Shown here piece after piece: positions 41,652 through 50,732 of a DNA stretch of 64,000 nt. Source of the stretch: Thiothrix winogradskyi. GTDB taxonomy: Bacteria > Pseudomonadota > Gammaproteobacteria > Thiotrichales > Thiotrichaceae. The notes under the pieces were generated by a model. That model saw nothing but the letters and a program-made list of their open reading frames with translations. It did not search any database and was not told the DNA's origin. The stretch's first letter is position 1. Each line of letters opens with the position of its first letter. The position numbers were made by a program, and so were the translations under genes. Where the stretch lies: positions 1,116,001 through 1,180,000 of the forward strand of contig NZ_CP091244.1 of the NCBI RefSeq assembly GCF_021650935.1. The letters are read 5' to 3'.

Positions 41652-42954
41652 GATTGTGTCTCACCAAGCGGTTACGGAACCGCTTTAATTGGGATTGAAA
41701 GCGTTGGTAAAGTGAGATGGGTGTTTGTGGTTGGGCGGCACGGATTTTCTCCAGCAGCGCGTCGTAAACAAACAAGTTTTGAAAATCCACCTTTAACCCT
41801 TGCAACACCAGCAATTCGGCGACAGGCAGGTAATCGCCACCGCGCCAGTATAAATAATAGGGCAGAGCATAAGGCATGATCTTGCCCAAACTCACTAAAG
41901 AATCCGTTGCCGCGACCCGTTCCAGCAGGCCTTGCGGCTGCGTTAGATCAATGTCGAACAATGTCTGCAATGCTGTTTCAATTTTAGCAATGACCGTCGC
42001 TTCGACAGGCAGCCCCATCTGGCAGGTGTAGGTGTGGTAGTTGAGCCAATGCCCCAACAGCACCCGCGCATCTGCGACGGTTTGGCTGGTTTTGCGTTGA
42101 TAGTAATCGCGAATACGCGGCGTTGCCCAGACGTGGTTTGCCAATGCAACGGGGTGATCGGCTAATACACACACTTGCGTCATGCCGAATGGCTCGATGT
42201 GACACCATGCGAAACCGGCTTGGCTTGCTAAATCCGCCAATTTCTCCGGCGACAGCAAGAAGTAATGCGCTCCCGGTGACAACGCGGCGAGTAACTCACC
42301 CGCTGGCGTTTGCAGATTTAATGCGCCAGCCCTCGGTGTGGTTAATAGCAGGATGCCATTGGATGTTAATGCGCGTTTGATTTCTTGCAGAAAAGCCAAC
42401 GGGTCAGACACATGTTCCAAGACTTCGGTCGCGTAAATGCAGTCGAATGGCTGATCTTGAATGCTAGTAGCTTCATGCAAATACTGTGGAAGGATCGGTA
42501 TTTCCAGCAAGCGTGAACCTATCAGACCGTAGGCCGAAGGTTCTAATCCTATGACCGTTTCGGCATTCCATTGTGTGCGGCAATAATCCAGCGTAACTCC
42601 AGCATTGCCGCCGATTTCTAACACAGAACGGAATTGGGCAAACGGCAAGCGTTCTAATAAACTCACTTTCCAGTCTAGCCCGCCCACGATTTCTAAGTAA
42701 TGGTAGATATAGTAGGGAAAATCGGGGTCTTGCAGAATAATCTGGGTATCAGGATACGGGACGAGAAAACGTTCCATATTCGGAAACCACGCACTGCCAC
42801 AGTCGCCGCACTTCGCCACATCCATAATGCCCAAATCGGTCGCCCAATGCGCAACTGTCAGAATGAGGTGGTTATGGTGAGTATTGCCACAGACCCGACA
42901 GGCATCCGTAGTGACAGGACGCGGGTTGTACCAAACGACCCGATCATTTTGCAT
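41644..42954 (-). CDS. class I SAM-dependent methyltransferase with zinc ribbon
   Basis: A 436-residue protein. The start at 42954 (MQNDRVVWYNP) is preferred to a longer in-frame form. It opens with a zinc-ribbon pattern (C19-x2-C22 and C49-x2-C52). Then comes a Rossmann methyltransferase core with VLEIGGNAGVTLDYC (SAM motif I), IYATEVLEHVSDPLAFLQEI and a C-terminal helical domain. The pattern resembles C-methyltransferases acting on sugars or other small molecules. The substrate is unknown. It lies inside metK-ahcY-x-metF-rsmE and overlaps metF, so it is made together with the SAM cycle enzymes and likely adds to SAH output. Confidence 0.82.
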   Translation of the reverse strand: MQNDRVVWYNPRPVTTDACRVCGNTHHNHLILTVAHWATDLGIMDVAKCGDCGSAWFPNMERFLVPYPDTQIILQDPDFPYYIYHYLEIVGGLDWKVSLLERLPFAQFRSVLEIGGNAGVTLDYCRTQWNAETVIGLEPSAYGLIGSRLLEIPILPQYLHEATSIQDQPFDCIYATEVLEHVSDPLAFLQEIKRALTSNGILLLTTPRAGALNLQTPAGELLAALSPGAHYFLLSPEKLADLASQAGFAWCHIEPFGMTQVCVLADHPVALANHVWATPRIRDYYQRKTSQTVADARVLLGHWLNYHTYTCQMGLPVEATVIAKIETALQTLFDIDLTQPQGLLERVAATDSLVSLGKIMPYALPYYLYWRGGDYLPVAELLVLQGLKVDFQNLFVYDALLEKIRAAQPQTPISLYQRFQSQLKRFRNRLVRHNHD

Positions 42955-42983
42955 GGTGATTGCCTTTAACCCTAACAAAGATA

Positions 42984-43035
42984 CCGGGCTAAAGCCCAAC
43001 CTACAGTAACCCCGTAGGTCGGACTTCAGTCCGAC
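42984..43035. repeat. two small hairpins between the methyltransferase gene and ahcY
   Basis: GGGCT/AGCCC at 42986-42997 and GTCGGACT/AGTCCGAC at 43018-43035, each with a 2-base loop, separated by CCTACAGTAACCCCGTAG. Their form is that of short dispersed palindromes rather than terminators, since no T run follows. They sit in the operon spacer after ahcY. Confidence 0.6.
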
Positions 43036-43058
43036 AACACATCCAATTCTAACTAATC

Positions 43059-44465
43059 TTAATAACGGTAATGGTCAGCCTTGTAAGGCCCTTCCACTGC
43101 GACGTTAATGTACTGCGCTTGCTTTTCGGTCAAGGTGCTGAGTTGCGCGTTGAGGGTTTTCAACTGCAACCGAGCAACTTTTTCGTCCAAATGCTTCGGC
43201 AGGGTGTAAACGCCAATCGGGTATTTGCCGGAATCGCGTTCTGTCCACAACTCGATTTGCGCAATGGTTTGGTTGGCAAACGAAGAAGACATGACGTAAG
43301 ACGGATGCCCTGTCGCACAGCCTAGGTTCACCAAACGCCCTTTTGCCAGCAGCGTGATGCGCTTGCCGTCAGGGAAGATCACGTGGTCAACTTGTGGCTT
43401 GATTTCGTCCCACTCGTACTGTTCCAGTGAAGCTACGTCGATTTCGTTATCGAAGTGACCGATATTGCAGACGATGGCTTCGTTTTTCATCGCAGCCATG
43501 TGGTCATGGGTGATGACGTGGAAATTGCCGGTCGCGGTGACGAAAATGTCGGCTTTGTCAGCCGCGTATTCCATTGTTACCACGCGGTAGCCTTCCATTG
43601 CCGCTTGCAGGGCGCAAATCGGGTCGATTTCTGTTACCCAGACTTGTGCAGACAGGGCGCGTAAAGCTTGCGCAGAGCCTTTGCCTACGTCGCCGTAACC
43701 GCAAACCAGTGCGACTTTGCCCGCAATCATCACGTCGGTAGCACGCTTGATGCTGTCGACCAGTGATTCGCGGCAGCCGTACAGGTTGTCGAATTTGGAT
43801 TTGGTAACGGAATCGTTGACGTTGATCGCTGGGAATTTCAGCTCGCCGCGTGCGTACATTTGATACAGGCGGTGAACCCCGGTGGTGGTTTCTTCAGTAA
43901 CACCACGGATTTCTGCTAAACGGCTGCTGTACCAGTTCGGGGAGGTTTCCAAACGCTTGCGGATAGCGGCGTACAGAAAGGTTTCTTCCTCAGATTCAGG
44001 TTTGGCAACCAAGCTAGGGTCTTGTTCAGCGCGTGCGCCCAAATGCAGCAGCAGCGTAGCATCGCCGCCGTCATCCAGAATCATGTTCGCTTGTTCGCCA
44101 TTCGGCCACTCGAAGATTTTGTGGGTGTAATCCCAGTATTCTTCCAGTGATTCGCCTTTGTACGCGAATACCGGAACGCCTGCTTGTGCAATGGCGGCGG
44201 CGGCGTGGTCCTGCGTGGAGAAGATGTTGCAAGAAGCCCAGCGCACGTCTGCGCCCAGTGCAGTCAGGGTTTCGATCAACACGCCAGTTTGGATGGTCAT
44301 GTGCAGTGAACCCGCGATACGCGCACCCGCCAATGGCTTGGATGCAGCGAATTCTTTGCGAATCGACATCAAACCCGGCATTTCGTGTTCGGCGACGTTG
44401 AGTTCTTTACGGCCCCAAGCAGACAAGCCCATATCGGCGACGATATAGTCGTTAAAAGTAGTCAT
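43059..44465 (-). CDS. ahcY: adenosylhomocysteinase
   Basis: AhcY splits S-adenosylhomocysteine into adenosine and homocysteine, removing the inhibitor of methyltransferases. The 468-residue protein has the NAD-binding GYGDVGKGSAQAL, LVDSIKRATDVMIAGK, NVNDSVTKSKFDN with the catalytic Lys/Asp, and the C-terminal KADHYRY that reaches into the partner subunit. A GGAG site precedes the ATG. It follows metK by about 20 bp in the same transcript. Confidence 0.97.
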   Translation of the reverse strand: MTTFNDYIVADMGLSAWGRKELNVAEHEMPGLMSIRKEFAASKPLAGARIAGSLHMTIQTGVLIETLTALGADVRWASCNIFSTQDHAAAAIAQAGVPVFAYKGESLEEYWDYTHKIFEWPNGEQANMILDDGGDATLLLHLGARAEQDPSLVAKPESEEETFLYAAIRKRLETSPNWYSSRLAEIRGVTEETTTGVHRLYQMYARGELKFPAINVNDSVTKSKFDNLYGCRESLVDSIKRATDVMIAGKVALVCGYGDVGKGSAQALRALSAQVWVTEIDPICALQAAMEGYRVVTMEYAADKADIFVTATGNFHVITHDHMAAMKNEAIVCNIGHFDNEIDVASLEQYEWDEIKPQVDHVIFPDGKRITLLAKGRLVNLGCATGHPSYVMSSSFANQTIAQIELWTERDSGKYPIGVYTLPKHLDEKVARLQLKTLNAQLSTLTEKQAQYINVAVEGPYKADHYRY

Positions 44466-44486
44466 GTTGTAATCTCCTAAATATTT

Positions 44487-45650
44487 TTACAAACCAGCAG
44501 CAGCGCGTAATGCGTCAGCGCGGTCAGTGCGTTCCCAAGGCAGGTCGAGATCATCACGACCGAAGTGACCGTAAGCGGCAGTGCCACGGTAAATCGGGCG
44601 CAACAGATCCAGCATTTTGGTGATGCCATAAGGACGCAGGTCGAAGTGTTCGCGTACCAGATTTTCGATCAGGGTTTCATCGACTTTGTTCGTGCCGAAG
44701 GTTTCAACCGTGATGGAAGTCGGTTGCGCGACACCGATAGCGTAGGAGACTTGAATTTCGCAACGATCCGCCAAGCCAGCCGCGACGATGTTTTTCGCCA
44801 CGTAACGACCCGCGTAAGCCGCAGAACGGTCAACTTTGGATGGGTCTTTGCCGGAGAATGCGCCGCCGCCGTGACGCGCCATACCACCGTAAGTGTCAAC
44901 GATGATTTTACGTCCGGTTAAACCGCAGTCGCCAACAGGGCCGCCGATTACGAAGTTGCCGGTTGGGTTGATGTGGAATTTGGTGTCCTTGTGCAGCCAT
45001 TCAGTTGGCAGGACAGGGAAAATAACGTGTTCCATCACACCCATGCGCAGGTCATCAAGGCTGATGTCCGGGCTGTGTTGGGTGGACAAAACTACTGCGT
45101 CGATAGCAACGATTTTGCCGTCTTCGTAACGCACAGTAACTTGGGATTTTGCATCAGGGCGCAGCCAAGGCAATGTGCCGTTTTTGCGCATATCCGCTTG
45201 TTGCTTCACCAAACGGTGGGCGTAAGTCAGTGCAGCTGGCATCAAAACGTCAGTTTCATTGCTGGCGTAACCGAACATCAAGCCTTGGTCGCCCGCGCCT
45301 TGGTCTTCTGGTTTCGCACGGTCAACGCCCATCGCGATGTCAGGGGATTGCTTGCCGAGTGCATTGATCACCGCGCACGTGTGACCGTCAAAGCCGATTT
45401 CGGAATTGTTGTAGCCGATGTCATTGACCACGCCACGCACGATGCCTTCGTAGTCGATTTCCGCAGTGGTGGTAATTTCGCCTGCCAGTACGACCATGCC
45501 GGTCTTGGTCAGAGTTTCGCACGCAACACGGGCGTAAGGGTCTTTGGCAATGATGGCATCCAAAATGGCATCGGAAATTTGATCCGCCATTTTGTCTGGG
45601 TGGCCTTCAGAAACAGATTCGGACGTGAAGAGGTAACTTCTCTCAGTCAT
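44487..45650 (-). CDS. metK: S-adenosylmethionine synthetase
   Basis: MetK makes SAM from methionine and ATP. The start at 45650 (MTERSYLFTSESVSEGHPDK) follows AGGAGA; an 18-codon upstream extension has no similarity. The 387-residue protein has GHPDKMADQISDAILD, FGYASNET, GGPVGDCGLTGRKIIVDTYGG and GGGAFSGKDPSKVDRSAAY. It is the first gene of the methyl-cycle operon, 32 bp downstream of an SAH riboswitch. Confidence 0.97.
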   Translation of the reverse strand: MTERSYLFTSESVSEGHPDKMADQISDAILDAIIAKDPYARVACETLTKTGMVVLAGEITTTAEIDYEGIVRGVVNDIGYNNSEIGFDGHTCAVINALGKQSPDIAMGVDRAKPEDQGAGDQGLMFGYASNETDVLMPAALTYAHRLVKQQADMRKNGTLPWLRPDAKSQVTVRYEDGKIVAIDAVVLSTQHSPDISLDDLRMGVMEHVIFPVLPTEWLHKDTKFHINPTGNFVIGGPVGDCGLTGRKIIVDTYGGMARHGGGAFSGKDPSKVDRSAAYAGRYVAKNIVAAGLADRCEIQVSYAIGVAQPTSITVETFGTNKVDETLIENLVREHFDLRPYGITKMLDLLRPIYRGTAAYGHFGRDDLDLPWERTDRADALRAAAGL

Positions 45651-45682
45651 TAATGTTCTCCTAAAACTAAAAATTAAATGAC

Positions 45683-45752
45683 TGAGCGCCGTTGGTATGT
45701 GCAACCACTATCTGAGCCTGGCGGGTCATCCCGTCGCAACGCTCCTCAGATA
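45683..45752 (-). promoter_or_regulatory. SAH riboswitch
   Basis: On the minus strand the leader of metK contains, in order, CTGAGGAGCGTTGCGACGGG, then CCCGCCAGGCTCAG, then GGTTGCACATACCAACGGCG and CTCA. This matches the SAH aptamer: the GAGGAGCGxTGCxAC core, CCAGGCTC closing stem P1, a hairpin GGTTG/CCAAC, and the GGCGCTC strand that forms the pseudoknot with GAGCG. P1 pairs ATCTGAG with CTCAGAT. SAH riboswitches turn genes on when S-adenosylhomocysteine builds up. Here it would raise the whole metK-ahcY-methyltransferase-metF-rsmE operon. Confidence 0.9.
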
Positions 45753-45804
45753 CCGTGGGTTTTTTCAGACAGCTAACTAGCCCAGCTAGCATCCGATGGG
45801 CGGT

Positions 45805-45833
45805 ATAATAACGAAAAAAATCCTGTGTTGCAT
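45805..45833 (-). promoter_or_regulatory. candidate promoter for the metK operon
   Basis: On the minus strand a -10 box TATTAT (45805-45810) lies 17 bases after a weak -35 candidate ATGCAA (45828-45833). The -10 matches 5 of 6 consensus bases and the -35 only 3. It would start the transcript about 45-50 bases before the riboswitch aptamer, room for a small leader hairpin (GCTAGC/GCTAGT region). Confidence 0.35.
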
Positions 45834-46146
45834 CATTCATTATCTAAGAAAGTGACAAATTTTAGCCCAAATTGGGGCGCTATCTATCCAACAAGGGAGA
45901 GTTGCTCCTGCCATAGAAGTCCGACACAATACAAGTACTTCACTCTTCCCTGAATAATAAATATACGGAGAGTTCCTGTTGCTACTTTGGGTCGCGCTTG
46001 AGTGGTAACAGTCTGTGAAAAAAATGTGAACCTATTGCTGCGTTGCGTCATAATAGATGCAGCCAATACTGGGATTACGCCTTGCTGTTGCCCATCATTC
46101 CGTCGATGGGTTAAAACGAGACTTTGAAACTACAGGAGACCCGTCA
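45834..46146. other. spacer between the metK leader and tkt
   Basis: About 310 bp with no supported gene. It must contain the plus-strand promoter of tkt, but no convincing box pair was found by eye. The open frame from 46057 that runs into tkt has no ribosome site and no similarity before the true start. Confidence 0.5.
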
Positions 46147-48144
46147 ATGACTACACGCCGTGAGCTGGCTAACGCAATCCGCGTCTTGGCTATGGATGCC
46201 GTACAAAAAGCAAATTCCGGGCATCCGGGCGCACCGATGGGCATGGCAGACATTGCCGAAGTCCTCTATAACGATTTCATGTCCCATAATCCACAGAATC
46301 CTACTTGGGCAAACCGTGACCGTTTCGTCATGTCCAACGGGCATGGCTCAATGTTGCCATACTCCGTGCTGCACTTGACAGGTTACGACCTGAGCATGGA
46401 TGACCTGAAAGCGTTCCGCCAACTGCATTCCAGAACACCGGGGCATCCTGAATACGGTTATGCGCCGGGTATTGAAACGACCACAGGGCCTTTGGGTCAA
46501 GGTATTACCAACGCTGTTGGTATGGCATTGGCTGAAAAAATTCTCGCTGCACAATTCAACAAGCCGGGTCACACCATTGTTGACCATTACAGCTACGTGT
46601 TCTTGGGCGATGGCTGCTTGATGGAAGGTATTTCCCATGAAGCGTGCTCTTTCGCAGGCACAATGGGTTTGGGTAAACTGATCTGCTTCTACGACGACAA
46701 CAACATCTCCATCGACGGCGAAGTGGATGGCTGGTTCACTGACAATACCCCGATGCGTTTTGAAGCTTATGGCTGGCATGTCCTGAGCGTTGACGGTCAC
46801 GATGCTGACGCGATCAAAGCGGCAACAGAAGCAGCGAAAGCGGAAACTGGCAAGCCTTCCCTGATTTGCTGCAAAACCACCATCGGTTTTGGTTCACCCA
46901 ACAAAGCCGGTTCACACGATTGCCACGGCGCACCGTTGGGTGATGCTGAAATCGCCTTGACTCGCCAAGCCTTGGGTTGGACTAACGCTGAACCGTTCGC
47001 CATTCCTGCTAATGTTTACGCTGGTTGGGATGCTAAAGCGAAAGGTGCAGCGGCTGAAGAAGCGTGGAACGGCACGTTTGCGGCTTATGCAGCGGCTTAC
47101 CCAGCAGAAGCGGCTGAATTCAAGCGTCGTATGGCGGGCGAATTGCCTGCTAACTGGGCTGAAGAATCTGCGAAAGCCATTGCTGCGATTGACGCGAAAG
47201 CAGAATCTCCGGCGACTCGCGTAGCTTCCAAAAATGCACTGGATGCGTTTGCACCATTGCTGCCTGAATTCCTCGGCGGCTCGGCTGACTTGACACCTTC
47301 CAATAATACCTTCAACAAGTCCAGCAAGCACATCAGCCCTGGGCATCACAAAGCGCAAGATTTCAGCGGCAACTACCTGTCTTACGGTGTGCGCGAATTC
47401 GGTATGAGCGCAATCATGAATGGTGTGGCTCTGCACGGCGGCTTACTGCCTTACGGTGCGACCTTCCTGATGTTCTCTGAATACGCCCGTAATGCGTTGC
47501 GTATGGCGGCGTTGATGAAGATTCAAAGCATCTTCGTTTACACCCATGACTCCATCGGTTTGGGCGAAGACGGCCCGACGCATCAGCCGGTTGAGCAAAT
47601 CCCAACGCTGCGCATGATTCCACGTATGTCCGTATGGCGTGCATGTGATGCAGTGGAAACGGCTGTGTCGTGGAAACATGCGATTGAATACAAAGGCCCT
47701 AGCACGCTGATCTTCTCGCGCCAAAATCTGAAGCATCAGGTACGTACTGCGGCACAGCTTGCCAATATCGCCAAAGGCGGCTATGTGTTGAAAGACACCG
47801 ACGGCACACCTGACGTGATCGTGATTGCGACCGGCTCTGAAGTCGAATTGGCGATGGAAGCAGCAGCGCAATCTGATAAGAAAGTGCGCGTGGTTTCCAT
47901 GCCGTCTTGCGATGTGTTCGATGCACAAGATGCGGCGTACAAAGAATCGGTATTGCCTGCCGCTGTGACTGCCCGCGTAGCGGTTGAAGCAGCTATTGGC
48001 GATGGTTGGTATAAATATGTCGGTCTGAATGGTAAAGTTATTTGCATGACGACCTTTGGCGAATCTGCGCCAGCAGGTCAGTTGTTCAAGCAATTTGGCT
48101 TCACGGCTGAAAATGTGTTGAACGCTATCAATAGCGTCGCGTAA
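46147..48144 (+). CDS. tkt: transketolase
   Basis: Transketolase moves two-carbon units between sugar phosphates in the Calvin and pentose phosphate cycles, with thiamine diphosphate. The ATG at 46147 follows AGGAGA and gives 665 residues. Visible are KANSGHPGAPMGMAD, GHGSMLPYSVLHL, TTGPLGQGITNAVGMAL, the TPP motif LGDGCLMEGISHEA then DDNNISIDG, and THDSIGLGEDGPTHQP. It is first in the plus-strand series tkt-gap-pgk-pyk-fba, an arrangement common in autotrophic proteobacteria. Confidence 0.97.
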   Translation: MTTRRELANAIRVLAMDAVQKANSGHPGAPMGMADIAEVLYNDFMSHNPQNPTWANRDRFVMSNGHGSMLPYSVLHLTGYDLSMDDLKAFRQLHSRTPGHPEYGYAPGIETTTGPLGQGITNAVGMALAEKILAAQFNKPGHTIVDHYSYVFLGDGCLMEGISHEACSFAGTMGLGKLICFYDDNNISIDGEVDGWFTDNTPMRFEAYGWHVLSVDGHDADAIKAATEAAKAETGKPSLICCKTTIGFGSPNKAGSHDCHGAPLGDAEIALTRQALGWTNAEPFAIPANVYAGWDAKAKGAAAEEAWNGTFAAYAAAYPAEAAEFKRRMAGELPANWAEESAKAIAAIDAKAESPATRVASKNALDAFAPLLPEFLGGSADLTPSNNTFNKSSKHISPGHHKAQDFSGNYLSYGVREFGMSAIMNGVALHGGLLPYGATFLMFSEYARNALRMAALMKIQSIFVYTHDSIGLGEDGPTHQPVEQIPTLRMIPRMSVWRACDAVETAVSWKHAIEYKGPSTLIFSRQNLKHQVRTAAQLANIAKGGYVLKDTDGTPDVIVIATGSEVELAMEAAAQSDKKVRVVSMPSCDVFDAQDAAYKESVLPAAVTARVAVEAAIGDGWYKYVGLNGKVICMTTFGESAPAGQLFKQFGFTAENVLNAINSVA

Positions 48145-48223
48145 GTATTACGACACCCCGGCGGCTTTTCTGAGGAGGGGAGCTGCCACTGATTTTATCT
48201 GATTAATTTTCGAGGAGTTTTTC

Positions 48224-49225
48224 ATGACAATTAAAGTTGGTATTAATGGTTTTGGCCGTATTGGTCGTATGGCTTTCCGCGCTATCGCTAAAGATTTCCC
48301 CGGTATCGAAGTCGTCGGTATTAATGACCTGTTGGCGGCTGACTACCTCGCATACATGTTGAAATATGACTCCGTGCACGGTCGTTTCAACGGTGACGTT
48401 GCGGTTGATGGCAGCAACTTGGTCGTTAACGGCAAGACGGTACGTCTGACCGCTGAACGCGATCCGGCTAACCTGAAATGGAGCGAAATCGGCGCTGACA
48501 TCATTTTGGAATGCACGGGCTTCTTCCTCGACGAAGCAGGCTGCCAAAAGCACATCGAAGCGGGCGCGAAGAAAGTGGTCATGTCTGCTCCTTCCAAAGA
48601 CACTACCCCAATGTTCGTTTACGGCGTAAACCACAGCACTTATGCCGGTCAAGCGATCATTTCTGCGGCTTCTTGCACCACTAACTGCCTCGCACCTGTG
48701 GCAAAAGTCCTGAACGACAACTGGGGCATCAAGCGTGGTTTGATGACTACCGTTCACGCGGCAACTGCTACTCAAAAGACTGTTGACGGCCCTTCCATGA
48801 AAGATTGGCGCGGTGGTCGTGGTATTTTGGAAAACATCATTCCATCATCTACCGGTGCTGCTAAAGCGGTTGGCGTAGTACTGCCAGAGCTGAAGGGCAA
48901 ACTGACCGGTATGGCGTTCCGCGTGCCGACTTCTGACGTTTCCGTGGTCGACCTGACGGTTGAACTGAATGCAGAAGCGTCTTACAAAGACATCTGTGCC
49001 GCCATGAAAGCAGCTTCTGAAGGCGCGATGAAAGGCGTATTGGGTTACACCGACGAGAAAGTCGTATCGACTGACTTCGTAGGCAACACTGCACCGTCTA
49101 CCTTCGATGCAGAAGCGGGTATTGCGCTGGATAGCACTTTCGTAAAAATCGTGGCTTGGTACGACAACGAATACGGCTATACCTGCAACATGCTGCGCTT
49201 TGTTGAGCACGTCGCAGCGAACTAA
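48224..49225 (+). CDS. gap: glyceraldehyde-3-phosphate dehydrogenase, type I
   Basis: This enzyme interconverts glyceraldehyde 3-phosphate and 1,3-bisphosphoglycerate. The 333-residue protein has GINGFGRIGR at the start, the active-site Cys in SCTTNCLAPV (C151), HAATATQKTVDGP and a C-terminal WYDNEYGYT. GIND after the second strand suggests preference for NAD, though autotrophic homologues may use both. AGGAG precedes the ATG. A palindromic repeat separates it from pgk. Confidence 0.97.
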   Translation: MTIKVGINGFGRIGRMAFRAIAKDFPGIEVVGINDLLAADYLAYMLKYDSVHGRFNGDVAVDGSNLVVNGKTVRLTAERDPANLKWSEIGADIILECTGFFLDEAGCQKHIEAGAKKVVMSAPSKDTTPMFVYGVNHSTYAGQAIISAASCTTNCLAPVAKVLNDNWGIKRGLMTTVHAATATQKTVDGPSMKDWRGGRGILENIIPSSTGAAKAVGVVLPELKGKLTGMAFRVPTSDVSVVDLTVELNAEASYKDICAAMKAASEGAMKGVLGYTDEKVVSTDFVGNTAPSTFDAEAGIALDSTFVKIVAWYDNEYGYTCNMLRFVEHVAAN

Positions 49226-49234
49226 GAGAAGAAT

Positions 49235-49342
49235 TCCCCCCACCCTAACCCTCCCCCGCAAGGGGGGAGGGAACAAGAGGCACATTTTCCAGTTCTCTTG
49301 CTCCCTTCCCCCCTTGCGGGGGAAGGGCTGGGGATGGGGGGG
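49235..49342. repeat. palindromic repeat family R, copy 3 (diverged)
   Basis: About 108 bp between gap and pgk. The arms CCACCCTAACCCTCCCCC and GGGGAAGGGCTGGGGATGGG are mirrored, with internal CCCGCAAGGGGGGA and CCCCTTGCGGGGG hairpins. It is a more distant member of the family. In the gap-pgk mRNA it would fold strongly and may set different amounts of the two messages. Confidence 0.75.
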
Positions 49343-49417
49343 TAATCTTCAGATCCGTCACATAAATCACCCCACGCTTTATTTGACTGATTTGATTTCT
49401 GCAAGGAGTTCCACCAC

Positions 49418-50599
49418 ATGGCTTTCATCAAAATGACCGATCTGGATCTGAAGGGCAAACGCGTTCTGATCCGTTCCGACCTGAACGTTCCTGTCAAAGA
49501 CGGCAAAGTCACTTCCGACGCACGCATTACCGCTTCAATGGCGACCATCCAGCACGCAATGGACGCGGGTGCAAAAGTAATGGTCACTTCCCACTTGGGT
49601 CGCCCGACTGAAGGCGAGTGGTCTGAAGCCGTTTCTTTGCAGCCGATTGCTGACAATATTGCCGCACGTTTAGGTAAAGAAGTCCGCTTGATTAAAGACT
49701 GGGTTGACGGTGGTTTTGACGTGGCTGAAGGCGAATTGGTGGTACTGGAAAACTGCCGCGTTAACAAAGGCGAAAAGAAAAACGTCGAAGAAACCGCCAA
49801 GAAATACGCGGCACTGTGTGACGTATTCGTCATGGATGCATTTGGTACTGCGCACCGTGCGGAAGCTTCTACCTACGGTGTCGGCATGTTTGCCCCAGTC
49901 GCAGCCGCTGGCATGTTGCTGACCGAAGAACTGGTTGCTTTGGATAAAGCATTGGCAAACCCGGCACGTCCAATGGTCGCAATCGTCGGCGGTTCTAAAG
50001 TTTCCACCAAACTGACCGTTTTGGAAGCCCTGTCTGAAAAGTGCGAACAGTTGGTTGTGGGTGGCGGGATTGCTAACACCTTCCTGAAAGCCACCGGTCA
50101 CAACGTCGGTAAGTCGTTGTGCGAAGACGATTTGGTTGACACTGCCAACGCGCTGATTACCAAAATGACTGCACGCGGAGCAATCATCCCCATCGCCGTG
50201 GATGTGGTGTGCGGCAAGAAATTTGATCCAGCCGAACCTGCCGTTCTGAAAGACGCGAAAGACGTGGCAGACGATGACATGATTTTCGACATCGGCCCTA
50301 AATCTGCACAAGAGCTGGTCGACATTATCATGAACGCTGGTACTGTCGTTTGGAACGGCCCAGTCGGTGTCTTCGAGTTTGACCAATTCGGCGAAGGTAC
50401 TAAAGCGATTTCAATGGCAATGGCGGAAACCAAAGCGTTCACACTGGCAGGCGGCGGCGACACCATCGCAGCGATCCAGAAGTACGACATTTACGACAAG
50501 ATTTCTTATATCTCCACGGCGGGCGGTGCGTTCCTCGAATACCTCGAAGGCAAAACCCTGCCAGCAGTAGCCATGTTGGAAGAACGCGCTAAGGGTTAA
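49418..50599 (+). CDS. pgk: phosphoglycerate kinase
   Basis: Pgk transfers phosphate between 3-phosphoglycerate/ATP and 1,3-bisphosphoglycerate/ADP. The 393-residue protein has KRVLIRSDLNVPVKDGK, MVTSHLGRPTEGE, ENCRVNKGEKKN, AIVGGSKVSTKL, and the nucleotide site VVWNGPVGVFEF then TLAGGGDT. The ATG at 49418 follows AAGGAG. It is part of the carbon cluster and works in the reductive direction during CO2 fixation. Confidence 0.97.
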   Translation: MAFIKMTDLDLKGKRVLIRSDLNVPVKDGKVTSDARITASMATIQHAMDAGAKVMVTSHLGRPTEGEWSEAVSLQPIADNIAARLGKEVRLIKDWVDGGFDVAEGELVVLENCRVNKGEKKNVEETAKKYAALCDVFVMDAFGTAHRAEASTYGVGMFAPVAAAGMLLTEELVALDKALANPARPMVAIVGGSKVSTKLTVLEALSEKCEQLVVGGGIANTFLKATGHNVGKSLCEDDLVDTANALITKMTARGAIIPIAVDVVCGKKFDPAEPAVLKDAKDVADDDMIFDIGPKSAQELVDIIMNAGTVVWNGPVGVFEFDQFGEGTKAISMAMAETKAFTLAGGGDTIAAIQKYDIYDKISYISTAGGAFLEYLEGKTLPAVAMLEERAKG

Positions 50600-50604
50600 T
50601 TTCT

Positions 50605-50632
50605 GTAGGGGCGGTTCGCGAACCGCCCTTAC
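50605..50632. repeat. 28-bp palindromic element, copy after pgk
   Basis: GTAGGGGCGG, TTCGCGAA, CCGCCCTTAC. It is the exact reverse complement of the copy inside hsdM (12056-12083). A partial extra arm (GACCGCCCTTACG) follows directly. It starts six bases after the pgk stop and may double as a transcript end signal. Confidence 0.85.
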
Positions 50633-50732
50633 GACCGCCCTTACGTGGGATGGCAAGCGTTTTTGATCGTACAAATGACATAAAACAAGCATAAACTAAG
50701 CACTTTACAGCACACAGTTAATAGGTAATCCA

